From: Coriolopsis trogii
Taxonomy: Eukaryota > Basidiomycota > Agaricomycetes > Polyporales > Polyporaceae
DNA length: 64,000 bases
Assembly (NCBI GenBank): GCA_020543525.1
Contig: JAHYIO010000031.1
Location: forward strand, 1,178,001-1,242,000
Direction: 5' to 3'
Below the pieces are notes generated by a model. That model was not told where the DNA came from, did no database searches, and saw only the letters and a list, made by a program, of their open reading frames with translations. Shown in pieces: positions 47,223 through 59,910 of this stretch (positions within the stretch are counted from its first letter, which is position 1; every line of letters starts with the position of its first letter). Both the position numbers and the translations under genes were made by a program.

Positions 47223-47676
47223 GCTTCGCGAGGGCTGCCACTTCAGCTCTGTTCCGACGGATGCAAATGGCGGCGGACGTACTCCATTCGTGGGTCTATC
47301 GAGCCGTTCAACCACAGGGTACCCTCTGTAGGTATTCACACTACCGCTTTCGTTATCACATTGTTCCATGTCACCACGTACACCGCTCATGTTGTTCGTT
47401 CTCTCTTCCATGGACGCTGCTCATCCACTCATTCACATTTGGATACGCCTTCACAATATCAGGAAAGATCTATTTTCTTTCGCGATTTACACATTCGGGG
47501 TCCTCTCATGTCTTGATTTCCGCAGCAGTTCGGCTTGTATTTGGTAGTATTTAGCCACTCCATCCGTTTCACCAGAACTCTGAATACACAATGTTCTCGC
47601 GTCCGCCGCCGACAGGGCCTCACATGATAGTCCGTGCGAGCGCGTTTGCTCGCATCGCAGAAAGTATTCGGTTGTT
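47223..47676. other. Convergent spacer between the hypothetical gene and COG3
   Basis: About 450 bp containing both 3' UTRs. No further gene or hairpin of note seen. Confidence 0.4.
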
Positions 47677-50600
47677 TCAGGGGTCGTAAGGTAAACCATA
47701 ACCCGGTAGAGGACTAGTCCAACCATGCTCGGGGTCCGTAGGATCGATACTGACGGGCCCCGTCTTGCCAAATGGAAACATGATATGTCCGGCGGGGGTA
47801 CGAAAGGGCTCTGGCTCCCAATCCTCTCTACAACCTCGCTCGACCCTAGTCCGGATGAATTCCTCGGTCGGTGCCTTGGACCGCATGACCCCCTCGTACA
47901 TGTTGAACATCAGGTCGCGGAAGTTCATCCAATCGTCCACAATCTTGTCCTGCACGTGCTTGAGCAAGACGCTCACCGTGCGCTCGTCCTCGATATACAG
48001 CCGCAGACGGTTGGCCATGTCGTGTGTGTTACGCTCGAGAGAAAACGGGATTGCCTTGATGGACGCCTCCGCCGAATCCGCCCCCGCCCATGCATTCTTC
48101 ATCGTGTAGTCCAGGAGCGGCTTCTCTCGCTCGCCGTTTGGACCGACCGGATCGCTGTCCTGACCGTAGACGAGACGGACTTTGTCAACCCAGTCGCGGA
48201 GGCTGCCCGAGACAGCGTCGGTGGCTGATTGGATGACATCCTCGCATGCCTGTTTGAGCTCTTGGTCGATCCCCTGTCGGAACCCGTCCGAGGCAGGTCA
48301 CGCGACGGTTAAGTCAGTACAGATGTTCTCACTGCGGACGCCTTGCTCGGCCGAAAAGGCACACACTCACGTGGCGGACGTCGGTGAGGTCCTCGTCACG
48401 AGGCATACCGAGGGAAGTCAAGAGCGCGTTGGGAAGAAGAGATGTCGTCTTGCCGAGCATCGAAGCTAGGGTTTCTGCGAGGGTGTGAGCGGAGACCGTG
48501 CGCGTGAGAGCTGTGCGTCGGACTTACCATTCACTCCCGAGAGGTCGATCCCTCGCTCGACGTTCCGGTGCACCAGGTCAAGATTTTGGGTCACCTCCTT
48601 GAGGATGAGCAGGTGCCGAGCAAGGAAAAGTTTGCTCTCGAATTCGGACGACGGTGGCTTCTTGGCCTTCAATATTTCAGCAGCGCTGACCAAGGACTGC
48701 CTGCAGTATCTGATCGCTTCTTGTGCTAGGTCGTCGAAAATAGCGGGCTAGTGCACGTGTGAGACATCGGTTCTGTATTCGGACCTTTCCAGCGTACCTG
48801 TACGAAATCTTTGAGTTGCGAGAGTACCCAGACCGTCTTCTGCACAGTTGGATACCAAGTGTCTTGGTTGTCCAAGGTCTTCGACTGGAAGATCTGGCTC
48901 ACGCTCTGCTTCTCCTTGATCTCCATACCAGATGCCGGTTTCCTCGCCTCTGGAAGCTCAATATTACCAACGGCGCAGGACAGCCGACGTGGAGCCCGTC
49001 AACTCACCGATGAGTTTGTCCGGATATGCGAGGTCTTCTGGCTTGGGAACGTAGTACCTTATCTCTGACTGAATGACAGACTGGGCCTTGAAGAACAGGC
49101 GGGTCTGGGCATCCTGCAAGACCATCTGCAACAGATGACTGATATGTAGTGTTCGCAGGCCTTGGGGCCTCCGGGGCTGGTCCAAGTCGAGAGTAAGTTC
49201 ATCCAACTCCGCATCCTCATCTGAGGAAGCATCAGGCAATGAAGGAATGTCTAGGACCATCAGCGCCTGTAAGACGGTGCACACTTCGCAAAGTGCTGTG
49301 AGACGAGGTTCGTGAAGGATCCGTGGGCGCAAGTCGTCATAGAGGTAGTCACAGAGACTCTCCAGGTACTGGCTAGCGATGATGTCAGTCAACAAAGTTA
49401 GCATGGAAGACCGGGAGGACAATGGCGTCACTTACTAGAGCTGCTCTTGGCCGGAATTGAAGAAGGAGCGGAACAAAGTAAACTCGTCGGTGCATAGCTG
49501 CTTGAGGTAACTACATCCCGCCCTTGTCTTATTGACTCCGTCAGAGGGGTTGATACGACTTCCTCGATCATTTACTCACGAGTTCTACAAGCTCCGTCCG
49601 CGCAGGATCGAGACCCTTGATCTCTTCCACGAGGCGGCTCACGAGGAGGCTCTTACGAGCAGAGAAGTAGGCCGTATGGCATTCGGCAAGAAGCGCAGAG
49701 AGTTCGTCAGGATGTGCCTGGGCACGCCGTTCTAGCTCAGCTAATAGCGGAGCGAGCGGCCCCGATACAGTCTGAAACCGTGTGTACAGCAGATGTGTCT
49801 GAGCGGTGGTCGAAACATCCTGCATGAACAGTCAGCAAACCAGATTGGAGCATTGTTGAACGATGCGGAAACACCTTCTCTGACAGTCGCTTAGACACGT
49901 CACTTGTGAGTGCACGCAGGGAACCAACGAAATACATCTTGATCAGTGTCATGGCACGCGTCATGCACTGTTGGAAACGCAACAGGTACAACTCGGCTTC
50001 TTTAAAATGTCGCTAGAGGATCCGTTCAGTCACTGCATAGAAGGGCGGGGGTATGCCACTGACATGGGCTTTCAAGTAGTCAATGCATATGTCGACTCGT
50101 TCAACCATATACAAGAAGTCGGTCTGAAGAACAAGTGAATCTCCTGGATGATTCAGCATGCGAGTTGCGTGTTCTAACTCCTGGAAGTATTCAAGTCGTT
50201 CGTCGATAGCTATGGTCATGTCCAAAATACGATCCTGTATAGGTGTATGTCACCGCCGCGGCGCACCATCCTATTAAGAAAAGGAGACATACCCGCTCTT
50301 GCAGTAATTGCTCACAAGCATCCTTCAGACTCCTTCCGCTCTCTTCCACAGACTTCCAACCGTGAAGCATGTCATCAACCTCTTTGTCGATCTCGTCTAT
50401 CCGGGTGACCAGTCGGTCGCATGTTTCGAGATGATCGGAGACGATGTCGAGGTGCGCGCGTATATGTGCCTCTTGACTGTGTGTGACGGAGCGATCAATA
50501 AGAGCAAACCAGTCGTAAAACTGCTGCGGCGTCTGGATATAATTCTTCGGGTGCAGTGCATGAGAGGCGGTATGCCGGTGAGGTGGGGCAATATTGGGTG

Positions 50601-50901
50601 TAGAAGGACGCGATATCTGGCCTAATTTACCGCGAACTACAGGTGTGGATGGACGCGAGTATGAGGTGGATTCCTCCACGCTGAACTTGACGCAGGAGGT
50701 CAAGAACTAAGCCAGTAGAACTCATCAGGAGCGCACCTTCAATGGCAAAGTAAGCCGCTCCCCGGCGGACTGCACATAGCTTACGCTCCGTGTCTCTACA
50801 TCTCCTAAGGGTGCTGATGCCTCCCATTCCTCGATTGTTATAGTCGCTTTAGGATGCGGCGTCAATGATAGATTCGTGGGACGTTTGCTCGTGGAAGTCA
50901 T
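47677..50901 (-). CDS. COG3: Conserved oligomeric Golgi complex subunit 3 (COG3/Sec34)
   Basis: Lobe A subunit of the COG tethering complex, which captures recycling vesicles at the Golgi. Exons 50901..50737, 50685..50293, 50234..50064, 50012..49875, 49819..49580, 49527..49436, 49372..49008, 48949..48798, 48747..48528, 48474..48371 and 48273..47677 give 878 aa. Family blocks in order are PQQFYDWFALIDRSV, the coiled-coil region (CDRLVTRIDEIDKEVDDML), ATRMLNHPGDSLVL, TRAGCSYLKQLCTDEFTLF, YLESLCDYLYDDLRPRILHE, and WYPTVQKTVWVLSQL. The C-terminal exon is helical and ends PGYGLPYDP. Two introns use AAG acceptors. The start at 50901 is chosen because upstream in-frame sequence lacks a good ATG. Soluble, no signal peptide. 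Divergent from ELP6. Confidence 0.88.
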
Positions 50902-51252
50902 TGAGTCCTGAGAGTATGCATACTGAGAGAAGATGGTGTAAGCCGTCACTAGATACTCACTAGTTAGATGCAGCGGAGGATGTCGTGACAAGTACAACGC
51001 TGGATACAGTTCAGTTGCAGCACAATGGAGGTTGAGACGAAGAGCAACAAATCAATGCGAAGCTATGCGAAGGGATCATGAGACCGGAAGGCCAGTCGCA
51101 CTGTAGTCGTTTGAACGCGAGCTAGACTTGAAATGCTCCGCCACAGCGGTTGTTTGCGCATGTTAGGCAACAGCTTCAACTTTCTTTGCGAATCCGATGC
51201 GTGTGTGGATTGCATTCATCCTTTGGGTTCTCGCAACGACAAACAACTGATC
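50902..51252. promoter_or_regulatory. Divergent intergenic promoter of COG3 and ELP6
   Basis: 351 bp between two divergent start codons. No TATA box recognised. The open frame continuing upstream of the ELP6 Met from 51133 has non-coding character. Confidence 0.4.
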
Positions 51253-52134
51253 ATGTTTCCGCCGGCTGCGCTGCCTATCCCTGGTGAAGTTCTTCTCATC
51301 ACAGATGAACTTCTAGCACCTGCAGATTTTATGATCCATCGTTTCGTGGCGGGACATCTCAAGGAGTCTAAGGACGCCTCATGCGTGCTCGTCTCTGTAT
51401 CAGAAGATGTGGCCCGATGGAAAGCTATCGCTAGCAGAACGGTGAGCCTAAATTTCCTTGATGCAGGCAGCCCGATGTAACTGACCCGAAGTGAGAATGT
51501 GAACCTTTCTGCACATCTCGACTCAGGAAACGTATCCGTTGTCGACGTTATGTCTTACTTGGCCCCTGACGTGGAAGATGCGCAGCAGGGTTTCAAGGTG
51601 TTACATGGCCAGATCAAGCAGAGACTTTCATCACTCTCTGGCAGCAACTGTATGGTTATTCTGGATGACCTCGCTTCCCTGGAATGGATCGGCGTTGCTG
51701 TCGAGGAGATTGTGCTTTTCGTCAGGGCCCTTTGTGCACTCTGTCGGCAGGTCCGAGATGTCGCGAGCGTGTACTCTGTCGAGGCTGACATTCTATCAGC
51801 TCAAGGTCTCGCTCGTCATCCGGCTGCACGTCCTTCAGTCTGGCGAATCCGACGAGCTGTTCAAGCGGTCGCTACAATTATGCGCATATCACCTAGATGT
51901 GTTTCCGCTCTCCAGCGGAAGAAGCGGTTCAGTCAGCGGTCAGGTGGGTGCTATGGTTGGACCTCGCCAGACTTGTTGACGTTGTCCATGTAAACATAGA
52001 TTGCACTGCATTGTGGCTTCACGACTAGTATACCTGCCCATCGGATGGTCCCGCGCAGTACAGCCGTTCATTATCGTCTTACGGAGTCGGGCAGCATGTT
52101 CTTTGACCGAGGAACAAGCAAGGGTGTATTGTAA
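51253..52134 (+). CDS. ELP6: Elongator complex subunit 6
   Basis: RecA-like fold ATPase-type subunit of the Elp4-Elp5-Elp6 ring, needed for wobble-uridine modification of tRNA. Exons 51253..51441, 51496..51750, 51800..51943 and 52000..52134 give 240 aa, all phase 0. Recognised from GEVLLITDELLAPADFMIHR near the start, NCMVILDDLASLEWIGVAVE (the Walker-B-like strand), SLVIRLHVLQSGESDEL, DVFPLSSGRSGSVSGQ, and the closing VHYRLTESGSMFFDRGT followed by SKGVL. The length is near the family norm. The first intron appears to end in GAG and the second to begin GTCCGA. Both are weak sites but the only ones that keep the family frame. As expected for ELP6, no canonical Walker A is present. Confidence 0.8.
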
Positions 52135-52834
52135 CGAGAGGGCGACTTTGCTCCCTACTCTTATGTGTACATACAATCGTACGTCGTGTACACAGGACAG
52201 GATCGTTGGCGTCATCATTCCATATCTGTTTGGTGACTGAAGATACATAGAAGTGCGACACCTCCCGGTGCCAAGGACGCTTGCTGGTACATGGGGTCAG
52301 ATGTGGGCCCCCAGAGTAAAACAGTTGAATACCACAAAAGGCATCAGCAGAACTGGCTGGCGGTACACTGTAGATATTGATATGTAGAGACTCACTGACG
52401 GTCCAAAATATATCAGGTTGCGGAGAGTGTCGATGTAGTGTACAAAATGGACAAAGTATCATTAAACATGTAGGATTACACAGGGAGAGGAAGAGGTGGT
52501 GCTGGGCGCTGGTTGTATCGTGGGCGTCTGTGTTGTTCAATGCATCGACGGAGGCTTGTTGCAAGCTGTCCTTGAGCTCATACACCATCCTCGTTGTCTG
52601 TGGCGACCGCACACTATCTCTTTCCACTCTGCTCCGATTCTCCCGGTGCTGCGAGACCTCCCGCGGATGCTGTAGATCAGGTCATCCGCTGCGTCACTGC
52701 ACCCCTACCCATCCTCTCCCACCAAGCGCTAGGTCAAAGACTCCCTGGATCCTTGCCGTCACGGAGCTGTCTTTCCAGCAGTAATCATTGACCCTGAACA
52801 TTGAGGACACCCTAAGAAAGATTATTGAAAACTC
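52135..52834. other. Spacer between ELP6 and the Sec2-domain gene
   Basis: About 0.7 kb. A donor-like GTAATC near 52780 pairs with the CTTCCAG acceptor just before the first listed exon of the next gene, so a 5' exon may lie here. I could not find one with an ATG in the correct phase. Confidence 0.35.
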
Positions 52835-54421
52835 ATGATTCACATGCCCCTTCCAACACACTTCCAGTCATCCAACCGGAACCTCCCTCGTCGGGTGGAC
52901 AGCCTGAAGACAACTAATGCACCCTATTTTGTTCAAGTCGACGATGAACTCAGAGACATCAGACGTGTACATGCTCAAGGGCAAGAGGAGGATCTGAGGT
53001 ATGCATTGAGCAGGACAATCAATAGGATTGAAGAGCTTGTACGTCCTTGTTTCCATCTGTCTTCCCCGTGTCTAAACGAACGTATCCTCTCATAACTCTC
53101 TAGACATCAATGCTCAAAGAGGCCTACAAGGCACAAACGGACCTCCAGACGGAGCTTACGCTTGCCAAGTCTAACCTCCAAATGGCATTGGCGAATAATG
53201 AAATGCTTGAGGATGCTCTTAAACGCGATCCCGGGCACTCCAAGGACGTAGGTTGGCGGCGCATGAGTGCCCGCGAGCAACACCTTAAGGCGGAATCCGA
53301 GCGTCGACGGAGCACGGACAGCCTCGCTTCTACGGAATACTCAGCCTCGCCGACCCTCTCTCAGCCACCTTCTGTCATCGACCACCACTCGCCGATTGCT
53401 CCCAGATCGGCGACAATGCCCTCTCCAGCACCCTCAACGACCGAGAACCGCTTCTTCCGTTTCCGGTTTGGCAACGGGTCGACCACGCCGTCGTCCAGTC
53501 ACCCGTCTTCCCCACGACTGTCTGCCGGGCAGTCACCTATTATGAACGGTTCCCATCTCACATCGGCATCTCTTCCTTCCCTTGTGCCGCAAATGGACAG
53601 AGACAAGGAGATTGAGGACTTGCAACACCAGCTGGAGGCCGAACGGAAGGCGCGCAAGGAGGCGAGTGAGGCGAAGACAGCTTTAGAGGCCGAGCTAGAG
53701 TCGCTTTCGCAAGCGCTCTTTGAGGAGGTAAGGAATAAGAACGGCCACATTACTGCTTCCGCATTCTCAAGCAATCTCAACACAGGCTAATAAAATGGTT
53801 GCGACGGAGCGCATGAAGCGTGCTGAGACCGAGGAGGCCTTGCGAGAAGCACGAGAACAGGGCGAAGCCCTGAAGAACGTCCTCCGACTCTTCGAGCGCG
53901 ACAAGGCGACCGTGCCTTCCCGTGCGAACATCGCCGATCTCGATGGAGAAACAGTACCCATGCGTTCACGACACCGGGCGTCGTCATCTGCCGTGGGCAT
54001 CAAGTCTCCTTCGTCCGGCATCCCGTCGCCCCACTCGCGTCCAAGCTCTCCTGCGCTTCCATCTAGCGAGATACCCGCATCTGCACGGACAGTCACTCTG
54101 ACCACGACAAACGTGCCGCCAGAAGGAGAGCCTGAGGTCTCTGCGTCTTCGACGGTGAATCCAATTTCATCAGGCGTGGCGGATGCGTCGCGCTCTGAAG
54201 GAAGCCCACACTCGACGTCGTCAGCCCCACCTCCCCCCACCTCCCTACAAACATCCCCTCCGGCGGAGGCAGAGTCACTCACACCATCGCCATCGCCGGT
54301 TCCCTCACCATTGTCTGCTCCAGGACAGTTCCTGTTCACCTCGTCGCGGCCAGTAAATTACTACGATGGGGAGGAGTCGCCTTGGGCGGACGCCTCCGCA
54401 GCTTCAAAGGTTGTAACATGA
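52835..54421 (+). CDS. Sec2-domain Rab guanine-nucleotide exchange factor
   Basis: Predicted GEF for a Sec4/Rab8-type GTPase on secretory vesicles. Exons 52835..53038, 53104..53727 and 53786..54421 give 487 aa, phase 0 throughout. The first half is a long coiled coil (RIEEL joined to TSMLKEAYKAQTDLQTEL, then SNLQMALANNEMLEDALKRD). After a Ser/Pro-rich insert comes KEIEDLQHQLEAERKARKEA and the Sec2 signature LESLSQALFEEANKMVATER, which spans the last intron. The tail is Ser/Pro-rich and ends near NYYDGEESPWAD. The start could also be the Met nine bases downstream or an unseen upstream exon. The Sec2 motif is clear, but orthology to SEC2 itself is not tested. Confidence 0.78.
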
Positions 54422-55042
54422 CATATCTATACCCCATCTGTTCGCGTCGGTTCCTCTAGCTTTGGGTATCGCCTTCCAGTCTGATTGCTCTTGAGCATTT
54501 CCGTCTCATGAACTCGGATACTAGCCGAACACTCTCGTAGCATGTCCACTCATCATACTCGCAATTCAACTATTGACCCGCATTTTGAGAGGTCAGTCGC
54601 AAGAACAGGTTGATTATGCACATATGCATCGTAACGTACTTGCTACATCCAACACAACGCAAGATAGTAACGGAACTTCACGTAAGTCTACACGAGCGCG
54701 CCAATGTCGCCCGTCCTACATGCTTACATGCCGAGGCTTGAAACTATGTACAAGCACAAGTAGAGAGAATAGAGCAAATCAAATGAGACTTGAGTGCGTC
54801 AGCGGGGGGAGGACTGAAGCATCGCAACACATACAACTAGGTGGCCTCACGGGGAAGGGAAGAAGGAAAATATAGGTTACACTGAGCAAAATACAACTTT
54901 CGCGCGAGGACATCTTGGGTTGACGACGACCGGGAGAAAGAGCGTAGACAGCTCGCATGGTCGCGGAATACGACCCGAATCTGTCGACCAGGGGACGAGG
55001 CTTGATAGGATAGAGGACAGAGGAACATTCACAATAATACCG
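54422..55042. other. Convergent spacer between the Sec2-domain and PWWP genes
   Basis: About 620 bp shared by two 3' UTRs. No further gene seen. Confidence 0.4.
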
Positions 55043-56687
55043 TCATGCGGCTTCGGACATGGTTACATCGGCGAGCATGGATTCATCCCCAGCACCATTG
55101 GCAGGTGCCTCCTCGGTGTGCATAGGCACGTCGGCCTCCGCCTTGTCACCGTTTTCCTTCGTGGTGTCGTCGGCCTTGCCGTTGGCGCCGGCATCTTCCA
55201 CGTCGGCGGCTTTGCGAGTGCCATTGGTCTTGATCTCGTTGGCCTTCGCCTTGTCATGCCACTTGTCGACCAAGGCCTTTGCGCGCTCGCGGAACTTGAA
55301 CTCGTCGTCGCGGGGCACCTTCTCTTCGGGAAGGGCGTGTATGTGGCGCATGACTTTGCCAATTTTTGAGAACTGGGGGAGGTGGCGAAATTATGAGCCT
55401 TGTGATCAAATGCAACAACGACGACGAATTGATGTAAGAGAAGCGAACCGCGCGGGAATGCGCCACGCCACGCGTTGCCAGCAAAGCAGTATGGGCGAGC
55501 ATATATGATCTATGGGGAGGAACTCCATGCTCACCGTCAGATATTCCATGGACATGTTGGGGTAATTCTCGACTTTGGTGAGCAATTGGTCAAGCGTCGG
55601 CATTTCCTACGCACGCATCAACATAACATATTCGAGATATATATGCAAAGTGGCTCACCTCCTCCGTCGGGATGTTCTTATTGCTGAGGAATGCCTTTTG
55701 GAGTTTGTGCCTCCAATCTCTGACCTTCAAAGCTTCTGGATCGTGCATAAGGGGAGCTGTACAGGGCCGATAACATCCAGAGTGGGAGAGAAGGGTTGAA
55801 TAACCGGCAAGCCTCGTAGAAGAAAGGCCACTCACAGTCGGCATCCTCCTCCTTATCGCGCTTGGACTTCTTCGTAGGGGGCGGAGAGGTCTTCTTGCTG
55901 GTTTCCGCAGCACCCTCGTCCTCAGATTCGACCATTGCCTTAGACTTGGGGCCATTCTTCTTGGCTTTGGCGGGCGTAGCTTTAGGCTTGCTGGCGGGCT
56001 CTGCTGACGATTTCTTTGCCTTCGCCTTAGTCCGCACAGTTGCGGCCTCCGACTCGCGTTTCCTCTTCTTCGTCTTCTTCTTTTTCTCCTCATCATCCCC
56101 AGTCTTCTCCTCGCCGTCGCTCTGAAGCTGGTCGACTTCAGCGTTGGCCTCCGCCTCCTGCGCCTCTGCCAGGGCCGCCTCTCGTTCCTCTTCCCACGCT
56201 TTGGGGTCGAGCGCAATCCGATATCCCTTCATGAGATCGCCTTTCCGCCTGAAGGGCTCGGCGAGGAAAGCCTGGATCTCGTGCTGCTGCAGCCTCGAGA
56301 TGTCCCTGGGTACAACCCAAGCACTGGACAAGTGGGGTCAGCATGAGGCACGCCTTGCAAAGACGTGATGATATGACTGACTAGTCTCCAGCAGGGAAGA
56401 AACGAACGCAGTACCAATTGCCCTTTTTCGCTTTGCCGTTGGGGCGCTCCTTCGCGACCTCGGGGGGCACGGTATCAGGGTCGACGATCTACGCGCAATA
56501 ATTCATAAGCGTCAGTCTCTGACCATGCTTTGGAGGTATGTGCCACGCGTGAACGCGGAGGATTGAGGGAATATGAGCTCACCATACCGGGCCATGGGGA
56601 GAAGCCGCGCACTTTGGCGAGGACGACATCACGGTATTCGTAGGTCGGTTCCGGTCCTTCCTGCTTTGCGGCGCCCTTTTTGCTCAT
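55043..56687 (-). CDS. PWWP-domain chromatin protein
   Basis: Nuclear reader of methylated histone H3 tails, resembling the Ioc4/Pdp and LEDGF groups. Exons 56687..56583, 56488..56382, 56323..55836, 55756..55659, 55606..55535 and 55372..55043 give 399 aa. The N-terminal PWWP domain is clear: YEYRDVVLAKVRGFSPWPGM (here SPWPG stands for PWWP), then NWYCVRFFPAGDYAWV. A basic linker of Lys/Ser/Ala with repeated KKKKTKKRKRE blocks follows. A helical C-terminal region (KVRDWRHKLQKAFLS, then YLTFSKIGKVMRHIHALP) is reminiscent of a TFIIS N-terminal/IBD-like helical bundle, and an acidic tail ends the protein. Intron phases 0, 2, 1, 0, 0 close the frame. Which histone mark is bound cannot be told. Confidence 0.86.
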
Positions 56688-58260
56688 TGTTTCGGACCTG
56701 GGACGCGTCAGGAGCGGGAGGGATGCGGGATGGGCGCGAGAGTACACGGGAGGGAAACAAGGAGTTGGTGGTCGACAGTAAACGTTGAACCCCTAGCGCC
56801 GGGAATCGCCGAGGGCGGCATCCGGCCAAGAGGGCCCGTGCGCTTCGAGTACCAGGTCGCCCGCATAGAGTTGCAACTCAGATACAATTTCTGATATCTA
56901 CACACATGATGCTCTGGCCCAAACGGTCATAATATGCTCGCGCGCACAAGCGATGGGCCACATAGCGGTCATGTTCCCTATGCCAGTCCCCCCGTTCAAG
57001 TCCATAATATCCCCGAGCAGTTGCACAGCGGCCCACCATCCGGCCGACCTTGCTAGAGCAGCCGTGACGGTCCCCGACGTTCGGCTTGGTCCGTATCACA
57101 CAGTACCGTGGGTGTGTGGCGATTGGCCAAGCGTAGTACCGGACTTCTAGTCGCCTGAAATTCTGACGATAAGCATAGAAAACCAGAGCTGACCGAGGTT
57201 CCGTGCAGCATCATGAACCTGCTAGCCAAGAGAGGCATACATTCACTGAGCACATACCATTAGCTCATGGGCCGCTGATGCCTCACCTAATATTTGGCCT
57301 AAGGGAGCAAGTACTTGGGATGATGATATGAAGGGACTATACGCAGAGACATGCCCATCTGAGTTGAGCCAAGCCGTTCAACCATCTTCCAGATGGTCAC
57401 CTTCCGGGCCTGAGTCAGACCGAGCAAAGATCAAGTAGACGTTGTCTGCATGGTCTCTCTCAGCGGATGCGAGCACGCTAAAGAGGAGGCGCAGCATCAG
57501 CACCAGACACTGGAGATGTCGATAATGAACCCACCGGAGCCACCGCGCGCCGTCGCGAACCCAAACTACCATCAGCAGTCCTGCACTAGTCATGTGAGAG
57601 GCAGGCGTCCGTGCATATGCATGTCAGAGTGAGTTAGGTCGATGTATATCGTTGACTTCAGACAATCCATCGAGGGATCCAGGAATCACGCCAAACCTGA
57701 CTCCGTCCAATCTGATCATGTCGATTCCCGTACACTCGAGCGGTCGGATGGAGTTGAAGGCCAAGATTTCTCACTGCCTCGACGGACCTTTGGGCGAGAA
57801 TCTGTCATGGAGGGCTGAGGGAAAGGGAAGTTGGGCGCGAGGTCCGCGGTTGCCCGGAGAAGGACGGACGCGCGTTGCATCAATGTTTCTGCCACGAGAC
57901 TCGAGCTTGCTTATGCAACTCAAATGCAACTTACATGGTCTTCTCCGATCCCCAGTCACTGCCCAATGCCCGCAAGACATTGTAATACCTGTTTGCTCAC
58001 AGACTAGGTGATTGCGATGATTGCACCAAGTCGCGACCTATGCTGCTGTACATGTAATGGTCCAATACCACATACAGCGGTCACGTCGCACTGACAAAGC
58101 ATGGGACTGGGTCCCGGAGTCACAAGCTCATGTGTTCCTCATATCGCGTCATTTGCCTGGGCTTCTGCATTCTCGCGTGAGTCTTATCCATTGCTGCCAA
58201 TTGCAAGGATACATAAAGTGACATGACCTGCCGTCGTCCTCAACTCACACTAAGTGGTCC
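56688..58260. other. 1.6-kb divergent intergenic region
   Basis: Separates the PWWP gene from the divergent oxygenase. Only short frames, no splice-linked coding signal and no TATA box identified. Confidence 0.4.
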
Positions 58261-59726
58261 ATGTCTTCAAGCGCGTCCAGTTTCTCTAGCATCCCTATAC
58301 TCGACTATTCCCTCCTTTCTACCCCAAAAGGACGCGCGGGATTCATCGAACAGCTTCGCCATGCCCTTGTACATGTCGGCTTCCTATACCTTGCCAATGC
58401 TCCTGTCTCACAAGAAGATACGAATGCCCTGATTGAATACACTCCTCGCCTTTTCGATCTGCCTCAGGAGGAAAAGGATCGCATCCTCATGACGAATTCA
58501 CCGCATTTCTTTGGCTACACTCGCTTCGGGGCAGAGCTCACCAAGGGAAAGACTGACCAGAGGGAACAGTTCGACTTTGGCACGCCCTACGAGAACCAGT
58601 GGGAACCTGGTCAACCAGAGTACCTGAAACTCTGGGGGCCTGTTCAGGTTTGCCGCCCTCATCAATATCCGCATTGTGATATACACTGACCATTGACTTG
58701 ACACTATAGTGGCCACGAGAGGATCTAGTCCCCGGTTTCAAAGAAACCTATCTCCGATATCTCGATCAGGTCGAGCAACTGAGCTATCAGTTTATCGCCC
58801 TCATTGCGGAGGCCTTCGAAGTGTCAGAGGACGCTCTCGCTCCGCTTTTCAACGGAGAGGCAAAACCGAAGCCTGGTCTCCTGCAGCACCGATCCAAGAT
58901 TGTCAAATATCCCGCTCGCAAAGAGGGCGAGTCTGACCAAGGCGTAGGGCCGCACTTCGATGGCGGATTCTTGACCTTTGTATGTGGTTTTGAAGCGTTT
59001 AGCAATTATCCGCGACCGACAGATGTTGACTGTGCTTACTGTGAAAGCTGCTGCAAGCGTCCGATCATCCTGGACTGCAAGTGCAGAATCTCGCGGGGCA
59101 GTGGATTGATGCCCCACCCATCCCTGGCACTTTCGTTGTGAATATTGGTAAAGGTGAGGTCCTCCAGATATTACGGCCCCTATCGTGCTTTCTGATCGCA
59201 ATTTCGTCCCAGCGCTGGAAACCGTGACCCAAGGTCTTGCACGCGCAACATCTCATCGCGTACTCTCTCCGGCCCCTGGCTCAACCCCCCGGTACTCCAT
59301 CCCGTTCTTCCAAAACATCGCACAAGAAGCTTGTGTTGGTGATTTGATACTCGACTGTACGTTCGTCCTCTACCTCTCGGATCCAGCTGCTTATGTGTTT
59401 CTTCTAGTCAAGCCTGAAATCCTCAGATTGAAGGATTCGCGGGGACAAGTCGGGGCTGTGGATTGTGAGTTGTATCCATGAGGATGTACGCTTCGTCGCT
59501 AATGCAGACGTTCTTCGTTGCAGCGATCAACTATAGCGAATATGGACAGTACCCATCGGGCCATGTAGCCCTCATTGGTCGGGTCAAGTGAGTGGAGAGC
59601 TTGTAATCGTTTCTTGCAAACTCATTACGACGTAGGAGCCATCCTGATGTCGCGGAGAGACACTATCCAGATATGTTCAAGCAGTTCTTCCCTCAAGGTC
59701 TACCTGCGCAGGGCAGTGCATACTAA
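58261..59726 (+). CDS. 2-oxoglutarate/Fe(II)-dependent oxygenase (isopenicillin-N-synthase-like)
   Basis: Soluble non-heme iron oxygenase. Exons 58261..58647, 58710..58979, 59048..59153, 59213..59356, 59408..59464, 59524..59587 and 59636..59726 give 372 aa with closing phases. The N-terminal DIOX_N region starts IPILDYSLLSTPKGRAGFIE and HVGFLYLANAP. Iron ligands are visible: His211 and Asp213 in GPHFDGGF and His269 in TSHRV. The cosubstrate pair Arg281-x-Ser283 (PRYSI) follows, then PFFQN. All catalytic residues are intact. The C-terminal NYSEYGQYPSGHVALIGRVK, then SHPDVAERHYPDMF resembles fungal clavaminate/gibberellin-type members. The substrate is unknown, and no biosynthetic genes surround it, so it may not belong to a cluster. 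Confidence 0.9.
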
Positions 59727-59910
59727 AGACAGGGCTCATCAAGTACGCTCGAATGCAATACGACTGTTTCAGTTGTGTACGTGTTCATAAGTATTATACA
59801 TGCGATGATCGATTGTATCGTTAGCAACGAAAATGAGGTGGTGGAAGCAATGGAGGTCTGGAACGTGGGCAGCGTAGCCAAAGGTGTGTCCAAGCCCGAA
59901 GCGTTGAGAC

